From Achromobacter spanius (GTDB lineage Bacteria > Pseudomonadota > Gammaproteobacteria > Burkholderiales > Burkholderiaceae_B), in the NCBI RefSeq assembly GCF_029637605.1, contig NZ_CP121261.1:6138001-6202000 (forward strand): a stretch of 64,000 nucleotides of DNA, given 5' to 3'. Under the pieces are notes generated by a model. That model made no database searches and was not told the origin of the DNA. It saw nothing but the letters and a program-made list of their open reading frames with translations. Both the position numbers and the translations under genes were made by a program. Within the stretch, counting starts at the first letter, position 1; each line of letters starts with the position of its first letter. Of this stretch, positions 53,988 through 64,000 are shown piece after piece.

Positions 53988-55187
53988 ATGTCGATGAACG
54001 ATAGCGAGGCAATACTCGTGCTGGAAACCGCGTTGCTATGCGCGGTGCAGCCGATGCAACTGTCCGATATGCGCAAGCTATTCGGGGACGATGAGCAGTT
54101 CGACAACAGCAAGCTGCGCGGGCTGTTGGAGACGCTGCAAGCCAACTGGGCCGATGGCGGCTTGGAGCTTGTGCAACTGGCAAGCGGGTGGCGGTTTCAA
54201 AGCCGCCCGCATATGCAGCGTTATCTTGAGCGGCTCAGTCCCGAAAAGCCGCCCAAGTATTCACGAGCCGTCATGGAGACGCTGGCCATCGTGGCTTGGC
54301 GCCAACCTGTAACCCGGGGCGATATCGAAGATATACGCGGCGTGACCGTGTCGTCGCAAATCGTGAAAGCCCTGGAGGATCGAGGGTGGATCGAAGTGAT
54401 CGGGCATCGCGATGCGCCGGGGCGTCCAGCCCTGTTCGGTACCACGCGCCAGTTTCTGGACGACCTGGGCCTGAGAGCGCTCGACGAGTTGCCACCCCTG
54501 GAATCCGCCCATGCCGCTGCCGCGCTGGCGGGACTGGATCTGGGCGAGGTGCAGCAATTGACCGGCGAGGTGCCCGCCCCCGCGGACTCGGCGGCTGGCG
54601 CCGAGGCCGAAGCCGTGAGCGATTCGTCTGAGGAAAGCGGCGTTGGCGAGGAGGGCGCTCAGGGCGAGCTTGCCGCCGAAAATGTGGCTGAAACCAGCGA
54701 AAATGACGATATCCCAGTTGCGGAATTGTCAGTTTCGGAACACGATGCACCCATAGACCCGGTCGATAGCGTAGAATCCATCGTTTCGCGCACAGAAGAA
54801 GGCGCGGATCCCGATGACGAACCCACCGTCCGGGAGCAAGCCGAAGGCTTGTCCAATACGTCGTCCCTGTCCGGTTTTCCCGACGACAGAGCCGGCAACG
54901 ACATTTCCGATATAGCCGCCGACCCCACTGAGGTCGGTGCTGCAAAGGAAAGTGTCGAAAACGCAAAACACGCGGAACCGACCGACCCGATTGACGAGAC
55001 CGATCACGCAGCGCCTGGCGCAGCCGGGCATGAGCCCGATTTCGGTCTTGATGATCCTGTTCGGCCCGAAACCGATGCCGCTTCCTCGGCTTCGGACGAC
55101 GTGGATCCGGCGCAACCTGGCGCTGGCCGCGATTCGGCGTCCCCTGATGATGACGAGCCCGCCCCTGGCAGGCCTACCCAAGTTTGA
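53988..55187 (+). CDS. scpB: Segregation and condensation protein B with long acidic tail
   Basis: Kleisin-associated winged-helix protein of the SMC-ScpAB condensin. Residues 1-180 form the two winged helices ([53 protein letters not shown]). The remaining 215 or so residues are acidic and low in complexity (Asp, Glu, Ser, Ala), making the protein 399 residues against about 190-280 usual. ScpA is not in the window. ATG at 53988, with ATG 53994 as an alternative. Confidence 0.92.
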   Translation: MSMNDSEAILVLETALLCAVQPMQLSDMRKLFGDDEQFDNSKLRGLLETLQANWADGGLELVQLASGWRFQSRPHMQRYLERLSPEKPPKYSRAVMETLAIVAWRQPVTRGDIEDIRGVTVSSQIVKALEDRGWIEVIGHRDAPGRPALFGTTRQFLDDLGLRALDELPPLESAHAAAALAGLDLGEVQQLTGEVPAPADSAAGAEAEAVSDSSEESGVGEEGAQGELAAENVAETSENDDIPVAELSVSEHDAPIDPVDSVESIVSRTEEGADPDDEPTVREQAEGLSNTSSLSGFPDDRAGNDISDIAADPTEVGAAKESVENAKHAEPTDPIDETDHAAPGAAGHEPDFGLDDPVRPETDAASSASDDVDPAQPGAGRDSASPDDDEPAPGRPTQV

Positions 55188-55204
55188 AATTCGGAGCTGT
55201 CCCA

Positions 55205-57046
55205 GTGACAACGAATACAGCAATGCAGGACGACAATCCCCGTTCGGATGACACCGTTTCCAATGGTCAGCCGGATTCCTCCTCCGTGCGCGAATCCGCA
55301 GCCGAAGGCGAGGCCGGTGCCCGTGGGCGCGGCCGCAAGCTAAGGACGCCTTTCCGCCGCCGTCGCGGCGATGCCGCGACAGAACAGGCGCCAGCGGCGG
55401 ATGGCCAACCGGCGGCGGCTGCATCGGTCGAGTCCGCTGACTCCCGGGGTGGCGAGCAAGAGGCGGAACAAGCGTTGTCGTATCTTGACAGCGCTGACCG
55501 CATGGAGCAGCGCCTGGGCAAGTACCTGAACAGCGATTCGGTCATGCCCAAGCTGCACAAGGTGCTGGCGGACGCCGGCATCGGCTCGCGCCGCGAGATG
55601 GAAGAGCTGATTGTGGCCGGCCGGGTGTCGGTCAATGGCGAGCCGGCTCATATTGGTCAGCGCGTTGCGCCGAATGATCAAGTTCGCGTGAACGGCAAAC
55701 CCATCATGCGGACCAATACCAAGAAGCCCCCGCGCGTAATCCTGTATCACAAGCCCGCGGGTGAAATCGTCAGTCACGATGATCCGGGTGGGCGCGCCAG
55801 CGTGTTCGCCCGCCTGCCCAAGCTGCGCACGGGCAAGTGGTTGTCGGTGGGGCGCCTGGACTTGAATACGGAAGGTCTGCTGATTTTCACGACCTCGGGC
55901 GACATGGCCAACCGCATCATGCATCCCCGTTACGGCACCGAGCGCGAATACGCCGTTCGCGTGCTGGGCGAGATGGACGAAGCGCAGCGTCAATCGCTGG
56001 TTGATGGCATCGAGCTGGAAGATGGTCTGGCGGCTTTTGGTGCGCTGGATTATCTGGGTGGCGACGGCAGCAATCGCTGGTACCGCGTCACCTTGCAGGA
56101 AGGGCGCAACCGTGAAGTGCGGCGTATGTTCGAGGCGGTTGGCGTAACGGTCAGCCGACTGATCCGTACTCGCTTCGGAGATGTGGTGCTGCCCCGCTCG
56201 TTGCGCCGTGGACGCTGGGAAGAGCTGGATGGCTCGTTGGTCACCGCGCTGATGGTCCAGCTTGGACTGTTGCGCGAAGACGACGAATCGGGTGGTAACC
56301 GCCGCCGTTCCAAGCAGCCCCAATCCCATGACAGCGCGCTGCCTCCGGGCTTCGGCACCATGGATCGCAACGGCATGAATGGCGCCCGTATCGGCCGTCG
56401 CGGCAAGCTGCAAGGCGGCCGCTTGGGCAGTGCGGGGCAGGCGGCGGCGTGTCCGTCCGACCCGTTCGGTACCGGCCTGATGATCGCCGGCGGCTATGCC
56501 AATGGCCATCCGCTAGCCGCGGAAGGTGCTGGCGGCAATCGCAAGGGCGGCAAGCCCGGCGGTGGTCGCTCGGCATCGGCGGGCGGCGGGCGCCCCGATG
56601 GCAAGCAGGGCGGTAAGCCTGCTGGCAAGACGGGCGGCAAACCGCGCGGGCCGCGTGGTCCGCGTGCGGCGGCAGCCGCGGGGCAGTCGGGCAATGTGGC
56701 GTCGGTGGATGTCGGTGCTGTCGGCAACGTGGCCGAAGGCCAGGTGGGCGGGGGTCGCAAGCCCTCCGGTGGCAAGCCGGGCGGCAAGCCGCAAGGCGCG
56801 CGCGGTGGCAACGGCGGCCGTAATGGCAAGCCCGCGGCTGCGGGTGGCCGCGGCGGAAACAAGTCTGAAGGGCCTCGCAGCGCGGGCGGTCCGGCGGCCA
56901 ATAAGGGCCCAGGTGCGGGCGGCAAGCCGCGTGCACCGCGTGCAGCTTCGTCGGGGCCGCGTGGCGATGATTGGCAACCCCGCAGCGCGTCGGCACATGA
57001 ATCCCGCTTGGGCGTCATGGGCGGGCGCGGTCGTCAAGGCCGTTGA
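55205..57046 (+). CDS. rluB: 23S rRNA pseudouridine(2605) synthase RluB with long basic tail
   Basis: Isomerises U2605 of 23S rRNA. An acidic N-terminal extension of about 100 residues precedes an S4 RNA-binding domain ([20 protein letters not shown]) and the RsuA/RluB catalytic domain with Asp219 in [14 protein letters not shown]. After about residue 365 come some 245 residues rich in Gly, Lys, Arg, Pro and Ala (repeats such as GGKPGG), giving 613 residues against about 290 in E. coli. The start is GTG 55205 or ATG 55223. It follows scpB by 17 bases, as in many proteobacteria. Confidence 0.92.
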   Translation: MTTNTAMQDDNPRSDDTVSNGQPDSSSVRESAAEGEAGARGRGRKLRTPFRRRRGDAATEQAPAADGQPAAAASVESADSRGGEQEAEQALSYLDSADRMEQRLGKYLNSDSVMPKLHKVLADAGIGSRREMEELIVAGRVSVNGEPAHIGQRVAPNDQVRVNGKPIMRTNTKKPPRVILYHKPAGEIVSHDDPGGRASVFARLPKLRTGKWLSVGRLDLNTEGLLIFTTSGDMANRIMHPRYGTEREYAVRVLGEMDEAQRQSLVDGIELEDGLAAFGALDYLGGDGSNRWYRVTLQEGRNREVRRMFEAVGVTVSRLIRTRFGDVVLPRSLRRGRWEELDGSLVTALMVQLGLLREDDESGGNRRRSKQPQSHDSALPPGFGTMDRNGMNGARIGRRGKLQGGRLGSAGQAAACPSDPFGTGLMIAGGYANGHPLAAEGAGGNRKGGKPGGGRSASAGGGRPDGKQGGKPAGKTGGKPRGPRGPRAAAAAGQSGNVASVDVGAVGNVAEGQVGGGRKPSGGKPGGKPQGARGGNGGRNGKPAAAGGRGGNKSEGPRSAGGPAANKGPGAGGKPRAPRAASSGPRGDDWQPRSASAHESRLGVMGGRGRQGR

Positions 57047-57228
57047 TTTGCCTTCCAGCGGCGTGCTGGCTGTGCCGCTGGCCTCGATATGTCCCGTATA
57101 AGCGTAAGCCCTAGATGAATCAGGCGTTTTTCCTGTTTATCTGGTAAAATCAATGGTTTTCATGGCTTCGCGTCATTGCCTTTTGCGCGCCTGCCCTTGG
57201 CTGGTGGGTGCGGAAATGGATTGGCTTG

Positions 57229-57260
57229 AATTGATCGGGCTTTAAATTGATCGGACTTTA
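57229..57260 (+). repeat. 16-bp tandem duplication in the rimP leader
   Basis: AATTGATCGGGCTTTA followed directly by AATTGATCGGACTTTA, one mismatch. Confidence 0.75.
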
Positions 57261-57496
57261 AAACGTCCGGCTAGCCAATGATCAAGTTGGCGCGCAAGGC
57301 AAGACAAGGCATAGCGCAGTTCAATAGCAGTTGGCATCAGATATGCGCCAAGTGTCGCCGGACCTGAAGGCTTGGGTTTGGGCTGGCAGGGTTGGGACAA
57401 CCCATGGTGCATCAAATTAGGTCGCAATATAGGGCGCTGCCCAGCATTGCTCCTTACGTGTAGTAGGGAAGCGGCTGGGCTCTGCGCAATATCGGT

Positions 57497-57523
57497 GGGC
57501 TGGGCGTGCAGCCCATTTTTTTT
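57497..57523 (+). terminator. Terminator-like hairpin just upstream of rimP (candidate attenuator)
   Basis: Stem GGGCTG / CAGCCC with loop GGCGTG, then A and eight T (57516-57523). The rimP ATG follows six bases later, so read-through would be needed for operon expression. Confidence 0.65.
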
Positions 57524-57529
57524 GAGTAT

Positions 57530-58033
57530 ATGGCTGATTTATTCGCATTGACCGAAGAGGCTCTGGCCGGCATGGACGTCGAACTCGTGGACGTCGAGCG
57601 TGCCGCCCTGGGCCTTTTGCGCGTAACGATCGATCGGGTCGGCGGTGTGCGCATCGAAGACTGTGAACAGGTGTCCCGCCAATTGTCGCGGGTGTTCGAA
57701 GTCGAAAACGTCGACTACAAACGGCTGGAAGTCGGTTCGCCGGGCATTGACCGCCCGTTGCGCAACGAGGCTGAATTCCGCCGGTTTGCAGGCGAGCGCA
57801 TCGAAATCAAGCTGCGCGAGGCATTAGACGGACGTAAGGTTTTCTCCGGCACTTTGACCGTGCCAGAAGACAACGACGCCGCTTCGGACGCCGCTGCTGG
57901 GATGCACAAGACCGTCTTCGGTCTCGAATTTGAGGCAAAAAAGAACGAAATCCAGGTGTTGAATTTCACGGTCGAAGATATCGAACGTGCAAAACTGGAT
58001 CCCGTTCTGGATTTCAAGGGCAAAAAGCGATGA
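57530..58033 (+). CDS. rimP: Ribosome maturation factor RimP
   Basis: 30S assembly factor, 167 residues. It has [20 protein letters not shown], the motif [12 protein letters not shown] and a C-terminal SH3-like domain. The ATG at 57530 gives the normal N-terminus ([11 protein letters not shown]); its upstream region is a T-run with only a weak GAG as ribosome site. It overlaps nusA by 4 bases. Confidence 0.95.
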   Translation: MADLFALTEEALAGMDVELVDVERAALGLLRVTIDRVGGVRIEDCEQVSRQLSRVFEVENVDYKRLEVGSPGIDRPLRNEAEFRRFAGERIEIKLREALDGRKVFSGTLTVPEDNDAASDAAAGMHKTVFGLEFEAKKNEIQVLNFTVEDIERAKLDPVLDFKGKKR

Positions 58034-59508
58034 GTCGCGAAATTCTTCTGTTGGTCGATGCCTTGGCGCGTGAAAAGAACGTCACGCGCGACGTCGTGTT
58101 CGGTGCGCTGGAAAGCGCGCTGGCCTCGGCCATGAAAAAGCGCTTCAAGGATGATGCGGACATTCGTGTCGCCATCGATAGGGAAACCGGCGATCACGAG
58201 GGCTTTCGCCGCTGGCTGGTAGTGCCCGACGAAGCGGGCCTGCAAGAGCCCGACAAGCAGGAAATGCTGTCGGATGCGCAAGAAATCGTTCCTGATATCC
58301 AGGAAGGCGAATACATCGAAGAGCCGCTTGAGCCCATCGAATTCGGCCGTATCGGCGCGCAGGCGGCCAAGCAGGCCATCCTGCAAAAGATCCGCGACGC
58401 GGAACGCGAACAGGTACTGAACGACTTCCTGGACCGTGGTGAAACCATTGTGTCCGGCACGATCAAGCGCATGGACAAGGGCGATGCCATCGTCGAAACG
58501 GGCAAGATCGAAGCGCGTCTGCCGCGTTCCGAAATGATCCCGAAAGAAAACCTCCGGGTTGCCGACCGCGTCCGCGCCTTCGTGTTGCGTGTTGACCACG
58601 CCGCGCGTGGCCAGCAAGTGATCCTGTCGCGCACCTCGCCCGAGTTCATTCGCCAGTTGTTCGAGAATGAAGTTCCGGAAATCGAACAAGGCCTGCTCGA
58701 GATCAAGGCCGCCGCTCGCGATGCGGGTGTGCGTGCGAAGATCGCCGTGGTGGCTTACGATAAGCGTATCGATCCGATCGGCACGTGTGTGGGCATGCGC
58801 GGTTCGCGCGTCACCGCGGTGCGCAACGAACTCGGCGGCGAACAGGTCGACATCGTGTTGTGGTCGGAAGACCCCGCGCAGTTTGTCATTGGCGCCTTGG
58901 CGCCGGCCAACGTCGAATCGATCGTCGTTGACGAAGACAAGCATGCGATGGACGTCGTCGTCGACGAGGAAAACCTGCCCAAGGCCATTGGCGCCAAGGG
59001 TCAGAACGTGCGCCTGGCGTCCGAACTGACTGGCTGGCAGATCAACATCATGACGCCGGAAGAAAGCCTGAACCGCCAGGAAGTCGAGCGGTCGGGGTTG
59101 CGCACCACGTTCATGAGCAAGTTGGACGTTGATGAGGAAGTCGCTGACATCCTGATTGACGAAGGTTTCACCGGTATCGAGGAAATCGCTTACGTGCCCA
59201 TGCAGGAACTGCTGGAAATCGAAGCGTTTGACGAAGACACCATCAATGAATTGCGCGCCCGTGCCCGCAATGCGCTGCTGACTGAGGCAATTGCCCAGGA
59301 AGAGCGCCTTGAGACCGCACAGGATTTGCTTGAACTCGAAGGCATGACGCAAGACCTGGCTGCGAAGCTGGCCGAGCGTCAAGTGCATACGCGTGATGAT
59401 CTGGCCGAATTGGCAACGGACGAACTGGCGGAAATCGCCGGCTTGACCGAGCAGGAAGCCAGCGACCTCATCATGCGTGCCCGTGCCCATTGGTTCGACG
59501 AAGAATAA
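58030..59508 (+). CDS. nusA: Transcription termination/antitermination protein NusA
   Basis: RNA polymerase-binding factor, 492 residues: N-terminal domain, S1 domain ([20 protein letters not shown]), two KH domains ([19 protein letters not shown] and [19 protein letters not shown]) and two C-terminal acidic repeats, the last being [20 protein letters not shown]. In E. coli NusA regulates its own operon, relevant to the hairpin before rimP. Confidence 0.96.
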   Translation: MSREILLLVDALAREKNVTRDVVFGALESALASAMKKRFKDDADIRVAIDRETGDHEGFRRWLVVPDEAGLQEPDKQEMLSDAQEIVPDIQEGEYIEEPLEPIEFGRIGAQAAKQAILQKIRDAEREQVLNDFLDRGETIVSGTIKRMDKGDAIVETGKIEARLPRSEMIPKENLRVADRVRAFVLRVDHAARGQQVILSRTSPEFIRQLFENEVPEIEQGLLEIKAAARDAGVRAKIAVVAYDKRIDPIGTCVGMRGSRVTAVRNELGGEQVDIVLWSEDPAQFVIGALAPANVESIVVDEDKHAMDVVVDEENLPKAIGAKGQNVRLASELTGWQINIMTPEESLNRQEVERSGLRTTFMSKLDVDEEVADILIDEGFTGIEEIAYVPMQELLEIEAFDEDTINELRARARNALLTEAIAQEERLETAQDLLELEGMTQDLAAKLAERQVHTRDDLAELATDELAEIAGLTEQEASDLIMRARAHWFDEE

Positions 59509-59525
59509 CCATAAGGACACGGGTC

Positions 59526-59557
59526 TGCGGTGGATAGTGCTGGATTCATCCACCGCA
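59526..59557 (+). repeat. Perfect 10-bp inverted repeat between nusA and infB
   Basis: TGCGGTGGAT, 12-base loop, ATCCACCGCA. No T-run follows, so it is more likely an RNA processing or stability hairpin than a terminator. Confidence 0.65.
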
Positions 59558-59603
59558 AGTTCACGTTGTTTGTAATTGCTGCATATAGGGAAGAGAGAGC
59601 CTA

Positions 59604-62600
59604 ATGTCGAGTAACACCGTCGCCCAGTTCGCTACCGAGCTGAAAATGCCTGCCAATGTGCTGCTGGATCAGCTGCGCTCGGCTGGTGTTGACCTCAAAT
59701 CGGTTGACGATTCCGTCACCGACAGCGACAAGGCGAAATTGCTCGAATCGCTGCGTCGCGCCCATGGCGCGACCGAAGGCAAGAAGATCACCCTGACGCG
59801 CCGCCAGACGTCCGAGATCCGGCAGGCTGACGCCACCGGCCGCTCGCGTACGATTCAGGTTGAAGTGCGCAAGAAACGCGTGTTCGTCAAGCGTGATCCC
59901 TCCGAAATTGCCCTGGAGCAGGCCGCGTCCGCGCGTGCCGAAGATGAAGTTGCTGTTGAAGAAGAGCAGCAGGTGTCCGCGCCGGCTGCACCCGAGGCTC
60001 CTGCCGTGGCCGAGCCCCGCGAAGCCACGCCCGTCCAAGCGGAGGCTCCGGCCCCCGTCGAGGCGGAAGAGCCTGTTGTTGTAGAAGCGCCCGCGCCGGT
60101 TGAAGCGCCCGCGCCTGTTGAATCCGTCGCGGCCGAAGTGCCCGCCACCGTCGAGGCGCAAGCCGCCGAAGTCCAGGCCCAGCCTGAACCCGAACCGACG
60201 CCGGCGCCTGCTCCTGCCGAGCCCGTGGCCGAAGAGGCCAAGCCCGAAGTTAAGACTGAATCCACCGAGCCCACGGCTGAAGAAGCCAAGCCGGAACCCG
60301 TTGTGCTAGCCAATAAGTCCGAAACACCTTCCCCCCAGGCCAATGCGCCGATCGCCCAGGCGCAGCCTGCCGCGAAGTCCGAACCTGTGCAGTCCGCCGC
60401 GCCCGCGCCGGCCACGCCCCCCGTCCGGGTGGGCAATCGTGCCGACAACCGCCGCGCCGGCCCGCCGCTTGCCGCCTCCGCTACGTCGGGTGGCCGCGAT
60501 GAGGCCCGCCGTGCCGCCGAGGCCGAAGCCGCCGCGCTGCGCGAAATGTTGAACCGCCCGCGCAAGGTGCTGCGAGCCCCCGAGCCGGAGGCGCCTGCCG
60601 CCGCCGCTGCTCCGATTTCGGGCACGCTGCACAAGCCGGCCGGCAAGCCGGGCGCCACGCCCGGCGCCAAGAAAGACGCCAAGCCCGCCGCTCCCGGCAC
60701 GAAGAAAACCATCAAGACCGCCGAAGTCGCTTCGACCTGGTCTGATGACGCTTCGCGCAAGAAGCCGGCCGACAAGCCCGCAGCCCCGGCCAGCCGTGAC
60801 GGCTGGCGCGCAGGTGGCAAGGGTGGTGGCAAGGGCGGCGGCCGTGGTGGTCGCAACCAGCAGAACGACCGCCGCAACGAGCCCGCACCTCAGGAATTCA
60901 TTGCACGTGAAGTGCACGTGCCGGAAACCATCAGCGTGGCCGACCTGGCTCACAAGATGTCCGTGAAGGCTGCCGAAGTCATCAAGCATCTGATGAAGCT
61001 GGGCCAGATGGTCACCATCAACCAGGTACTGGACCAGGAAACGGCCATGATCGTGGTTGAAGAACTGGGCCACGTGGCAATCGCCGCCAAGCTGGATGAT
61101 CCGGAAGCGTTCCTGGACATCTCCGCAACGGTTTCCGAAGCCGAACAACTGCCGCGCGCCCCGGTCGTGACCGTCATGGGTCACGTCGACCACGGCAAGA
61201 CCTCGCTGCTGGATTACATCCGCCGCGCCAAGGTTGCCGCGGGCGAAGCCGGTGGCATTACGCAGCACATCGGCGCCTACCACGTTCAAACCGAACGCGG
61301 CATGGTGACCTTCCTTGACACCCCGGGCCACGAAGCGTTTACCGCCATGCGTGCCCGTGGCGCCAAGGCGACCGACATCGTGATCCTGGTGGTGGCCGCC
61401 GACGACGGCGTGATGCCGCAAACGCGCGAAGCCATCCACCACGCCAAGGCCGCGGGCGTGCCCATGGTCGTGGCCGTGACCAAGATCGACAAGCCGTCGG
61501 CCAACCCGGAACGCGTCAAGCAGGAATTGGTTGCCGAACAGGTCGTGCCGGAAGAATACGGTGGTGACGTTCCCTTCGTGGGCGTGTCGGCCAAGACCGG
61601 CGAAGGCATCGACGACCTGCTCGAAAACTTGCTGCTGCAAGCCGAAGTGCTGGAACTGAAGGCTCCGGAAGACGCGCCCGCCAAGGGTCTGGTCATCGAA
61701 GCCCGTCTGGACAAGGGCCGTGGCCCGGTCGCGACGATCCTGGTGCAAAGCGGCACGCTCAAGCGCGGCGACGTGGTGCTGGCCGGCGCAAGCTTTGGCC
61801 GCGTGCGCGCCATGCTGGACGAAAACGGCAAGCCGATCCAGTCGGCCGGCCCGTCCATCCCGGTTGAAATCCAGGGTTTGACCGAAGTGCCGGCCGCCGG
61901 CGACGAACTGATGGCACTGTCCGACGAACGCAAGGCACGAGAAATCGCGCTGTTCCGCCAAGGCAAGTTCCGCGACGTCAAGCTGGCGCGCCAACAGGCC
62001 GCCAAGCTGGAATCGATGTTCGACAACCTGGGCGAGGGCACGCAAACGCTCACGCTTATCGTCAAGACCGACGTGCAGGGTTCGCAGGAAGCGCTGGTGC
62101 AGTCGCTGGTCAAGCTGTCGACCGACGAAGTCCGTGTCCAAGTGGTGCATGCGGCCGTTGGCGGCATCTCGGAAACCGACATCAACCTGGCCATTGCCTC
62201 GAATGCTGTCGTGATCGGCTTCAACGTGCGTGCAGAAGCAAGCGCCAAGAAGCTGGCCGAGAACAACGGCATCGACGTGCGCTACTACAACATCATCTAT
62301 GACGCCGTGGATGAAGTTAAGGCTGCCATGTCGGGCATGTTGGCGCCCGAGAAGAAAGAAGAAATCATCGGCCTGGTCGAGATCCGTGAGGTCTACAGCA
62401 TCTCGCGCCTTGGCAATATCGCCGGTTGTATGGTGCTTGACGGCATCGTCCGCCGCGATTCCCAGGTACGCCTGCTGCGCAACAACGTGGTTCACTGGAC
62501 GGGGCATCTGGAATCGCTGCGCCGCTTCAAGGACGACGTCAAGGAAGTCAAGTCGGGCTTCGATTGCGGTCTTACGCTGCGCGGCAACAACGACATCCAG

Positions 62601-62654
62601 GTGGGTGACCAGCTGGAAGTCTTTGAAATCAAGGAAATCGCGCGTACGCTGTAA
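59604..62654 (+). CDS. infB: Translation initiation factor IF-2
   Basis: GTPase that places fMet-tRNA on the 30S subunit, 1016 residues. IF2_N domain at the start ([20 protein letters not shown]), a long Glu/Pro/Ala-rich linker (about 110-420), a second IF2_N-like domain ([19 protein letters not shown]), then the G domain with G1 GHVDHGKT (about 526), G3 DTPGHEAF and G4 TKIDKP, and domains II-IV. GGGAAGAGAGAG precedes the ATG. The linker makes it longer than the 890-residue E. coli form. Confidence 0.97.
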   Translation: MSSNTVAQFATELKMPANVLLDQLRSAGVDLKSVDDSVTDSDKAKLLESLRRAHGATEGKKITLTRRQTSEIRQADATGRSRTIQVEVRKKRVFVKRDPSEIALEQAASARAEDEVAVEEEQQVSAPAAPEAPAVAEPREATPVQAEAPAPVEAEEPVVVEAPAPVEAPAPVESVAAEVPATVEAQAAEVQAQPEPEPTPAPAPAEPVAEEAKPEVKTESTEPTAEEAKPEPVVLANKSETPSPQANAPIAQAQPAAKSEPVQSAAPAPATPPVRVGNRADNRRAGPPLAASATSGGRDEARRAAEAEAAALREMLNRPRKVLRAPEPEAPAAAAAPISGTLHKPAGKPGATPGAKKDAKPAAPGTKKTIKTAEVASTWSDDASRKKPADKPAAPASRDGWRAGGKGGGKGGGRGGRNQQNDRRNEPAPQEFIAREVHVPETISVADLAHKMSVKAAEVIKHLMKLGQMVTINQVLDQETAMIVVEELGHVAIAAKLDDPEAFLDISATVSEAEQLPRAPVVTVMGHVDHGKTSLLDYIRRAKVAAGEAGGITQHIGAYHVQTERGMVTFLDTPGHEAFTAMRARGAKATDIVILVVAADDGVMPQTREAIHHAKAAGVPMVVAVTKIDKPSANPERVKQELVAEQVVPEEYGGDVPFVGVSAKTGEGIDDLLENLLLQAEVLELKAPEDAPAKGLVIEARLDKGRGPVATILVQSGTLKRGDVVLAGASFGRVRAMLDENGKPIQSAGPSIPVEIQGLTEVPAAGDELMALSDERKAREIALFRQGKFRDVKLARQQAAKLESMFDNLGEGTQTLTLIVKTDVQGSQEALVQSLVKLSTDEVRVQVVHAAVGGISETDINLAIASNAVVIGFNVRAEASAKKLAENNGIDVRYYNIIYDAVDEVKAAMSGMLAPEKKEEIIGLVEIREVYSISRLGNIAGCMVLDGIVRRDSQVRLLRNNVVHWTGHLESLRRFKDDVKEVKSGFDCGLTLRGNNDIQVGDQLEVFEIKEIARTL

Positions 62655-62677
62655 AGCGTCGCGAGGCATTATTGCTA

Positions 62678-63079
62678 ATGAGCCGTCACAAGTCCAAAGC
62701 CATCCCCGGTCGCAATCTGCGGCTGGCCGACCAGATCCAAAAGGATCTGGCGGAGATCATCCAGCGCGAAATCGATATGTCTCGCGCTGGGCTGATCACG
62801 CTCTCCGGTGTGGAATTGTCGACCGACTACGCGCATGCCAAGGTGTGGTTCACGGTTTTGGGCGCCGAGCCCGAAGCCGCCACCGCCTTGCTGAACGAAA
62901 AAGCCGGTTGGCTGCATTCCCAGCTCTACAAGCTGCTGCACATACACACTGTCCCCACTTTGCGCTTCTTCCACGACGAGCAAATCGCCCGTGGCATCGA
63001 GATGTCGATCCTCATCGACCGCGCAAATCGGCCCGGCCCCCATTCGGGCGTGCCAGACGAACCTGAAGACCAGTCCTGA
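62678..63079 (+). CDS. rbfA: 30S ribosome-binding factor A
   Basis: Cold-shock-linked 30S maturation factor of the KH fold. 133 residues, with the N-terminus [20 protein letters not shown] and the later [23 protein letters not shown] at 62678 is preferred to TTG at 62672. It lies 23 bases after infB. Confidence 0.95.
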   Translation: MSRHKSKAIPGRNLRLADQIQKDLAEIIQREIDMSRAGLITLSGVELSTDYAHAKVWFTVLGAEPEAATALLNEKAGWLHSQLYKLLHIHTVPTLRFFHDEQIARGIEMSILIDRANRPGPHSGVPDEPEDQS

Positions 63080-63118
63080 TCGGGCTGTCGTCACTGCTTT
63101 TTCAACCGGATTCCGACG

Positions 63119-63871
63119 ATGGCTAAACGACGCGGGCTTTTGCTCGACGGTGTGCTGTTGCTCGACAAACCCGTAGGTTTGTCGAGCAACCACGCCTTGC
63201 AACGCGCCAAGCGTTCCATGGACGCGGCGAAAGCCGGTCATACGGGCACGCTGGATCCCTTCGCCACCGGCTTGCTGGTGTGTTGCATGGGACGCGCAAC
63301 CAAGATTTCCGGCGCGATGCTTAACGCCGACAAGGCGTATCGCGCTACGCTGCAATTTGGCAGCGAAACCGATTCTGGCGACCTGACCGGCAATGTCGTG
63401 TCGACCGCCGAACCCGGCTTTACCGTTGACGAACAAGCGCTGCGCGACGCGCTGTCACGTTTCTCGGGCACGATCGAGCAGATTCCGCCGATGTACTCCG
63501 CGCTCAAGCGCGACGGCAAGCCCTTGTACGAGTACGCCCGCGCCGGCATCGAGCTGGAACGGGCCCCGCGTCAAATCACGATTCACCGCATCGAGCTGTT
63601 GTCCCTGTCGGGGACGCAGGCAGAGATCGATGTGGCTTGTAGTAAAGGCACATACATCCGAACACTGGCCCAGGACATCGGGCGCGTGCTGGGCTGTTAC
63701 GCCCACCTGACGGCGCTGCGGCGCACGCACGTCGGGCCTTTTTCTCTGGAACGCGCCGTTGAGCTGGAAGCCTTGCAGGCCATGCCAGACCCGAAGCAGG
63801 CATTGCTTGCACTGAACGAATTGCCGGAGGGCTTGCTGCCCTCCACCCTGACCTTAAAGGACTCGCTATGA
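63119..63871 (+). CDS. truB: tRNA pseudouridine(55) synthase TruB
   Basis: Modifies U55 in the T-arm of tRNAs. 250 residues with [19 protein letters not shown], the catalytic Asp46 in [32 protein letters not shown] and the C-terminal [15 protein letters not shown]. It overlaps typA by 4 bases. Confidence 0.96.
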   Translation: MAKRRGLLLDGVLLLDKPVGLSSNHALQRAKRSMDAAKAGHTGTLDPFATGLLVCCMGRATKISGAMLNADKAYRATLQFGSETDSGDLTGNVVSTAEPGFTVDEQALRDALSRFSGTIEQIPPMYSALKRDGKPLYEYARAGIELERAPRQITIHRIELLSLSGTQAEIDVACSKGTYIRTLAQDIGRVLGCYAHLTALRRTHVGPFSLERAVELEALQAMPDPKQALLALNELPEGLLPSTLTLKDSL

Positions 63872-64000
63872 CTCGCGCCTTGCGCAACGTCGCCATCATC
63901 GCCCACGTGGACCACGGTAAAACAACCCTGGTCGACCAGCTGCTGCGCCAATCCGGCACCTTCCGCGAAAACCAGGCGCTGACCGAACGGGTCATGGACT
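63868..64000 (+). CDS. typA: Ribosome-associated GTPase TypA/BipA (5' part only)
   Basis: Only 44 codons lie in the window. The start [20 protein letters not shown] is the G1 region of the BipA/TypA translational GTPase, followed by [18 protein letters not shown]. It overlaps the truB stop by 4 bases, so it belongs to the nusA-infB operon here. Confidence 0.93.
   Translation, partial: MTRALRNVAIIAHVDHGKTTLVDQLLRQSGTFRENQALTERVMD

Larger units (their letters stand above)
57047..57529 (+). promoter_or_regulatory. Long leader of the rimP-nusA-infB operon
   Basis: 483 bases without a credible gene. A TAAAAT at 57145 is a possible -10 with no clear -35. Two 16-bp tandem copies lie at 57229-57260, a GGGTT / AACCC hairpin at 57389-57403, and a terminator-like hairpin directly before rimP. 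In E. coli this leader position holds metY; no tRNA is present here. Confidence 0.5.

Noticed and set aside
60306..62669. 787-codon open frame antisense to infB
   Set aside because: It mirrors infB codon structure in a GC-rich genome. The translation is His/Arg-rich with no domain, and no promoter or ribosome site supports it.

Overview
The window looks like a chromosomal segment from a high-GC betaproteobacterium of the Alcaligenaceae, most like Achromobacter or Bordetella. This rests on protein character and gene neighbourhoods (paaABCDE, sbp-cysTWA-cysHDN, rimP-nusA-infB-rbfA-truB-typA, type B L31), not on a search. Gene density is high. I see no phage, insertion sequence, CRISPR array or rRNA.

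Layout. 1-5.4 kb: a ComEA-like helix-hairpin-helix protein, cysM, mltB, a histone-deacetylase-family amidohydrolase and etfBA. 5.5-10.9 kb: an aspartate-alanine exchange/decarboxylation operon in which aspD lies between two AspT-type antiporter genes. 10.9-13.5 kb: acyl-CoA dehydrogenase and a 1-Cys peroxiredoxin. 13.7-20.7 kb: a seven-gene sulfate uptake and activation operon (sbp, cysT, cysW, cysA, cysH, cysD, cysN). 20.9-28.9 kb: a radical SAM protein behind a LexA box, a small unknown protein, a DMT transporter, rplS standing alone, a Nudix CoA pyrophosphatase, rsgA, an M48 protease, orn and nnrE. 29.0-38.3 kb: paaX divergent from paaABCDE-paaN-paaG-paaI-paaK (aerobic phenylacetyl-CoA catabolism). 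38.4-46.9 kb: MATE exporter, GT39-like membrane glycosyltransferase, rpmE2, kynA and kynB without kynU, radC, an SlpA-type FKBP, ispH and maiA. 47.0-50.5 kb: a DegQ-like periplasmic protease next to an OmpR/QseC-type two-component pair. 50.6-54 kb: tRNA-Thr(CGT), tRNA-Asn(GTT), a CobW-family GTPase with a late frameshift, a LysR regulator, a 0.6-kb gene-poor stretch and tRNA-fMet. 54-64 kb: scpB, rluB and the translation cluster rimP-nusA-infB-rbfA-truB-typA, the last gene cut by the window edge.

How the genes work together. The cys operon imports sulfate, activates it to APS and reduces APS to sulfite; the [4Fe-4S]-type CysH fits with the lack of an APS kinase. The paa genes ring-epoxidise phenylacetyl-CoA, but the later beta-oxidation genes and an oxepin-CoA hydratase domain are not here. 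In the AspT-AspD system, aspartate/alanine exchange plus cytoplasmic decarboxylation should consume protons and could generate proton motive force.

Most notable observations: a LexA box that overlaps both elements of a promoter whose predicted transcript starts at the radical SAM start codon (leaderless SOS gene); a histone-H1-like Lys/Ala tail on the aspartate decarboxylase; the AspT-AspD-AspT arrangement; a one-base frameshift in the CobW gene; a 40-codon ORF where kynU would be expected; a terminator hairpin with competing pairings in the rimP leader; and several short repeat or palindrome arrays near tRNA and ribosomal protein genes. I did not find a clearly novel multi-gene system.
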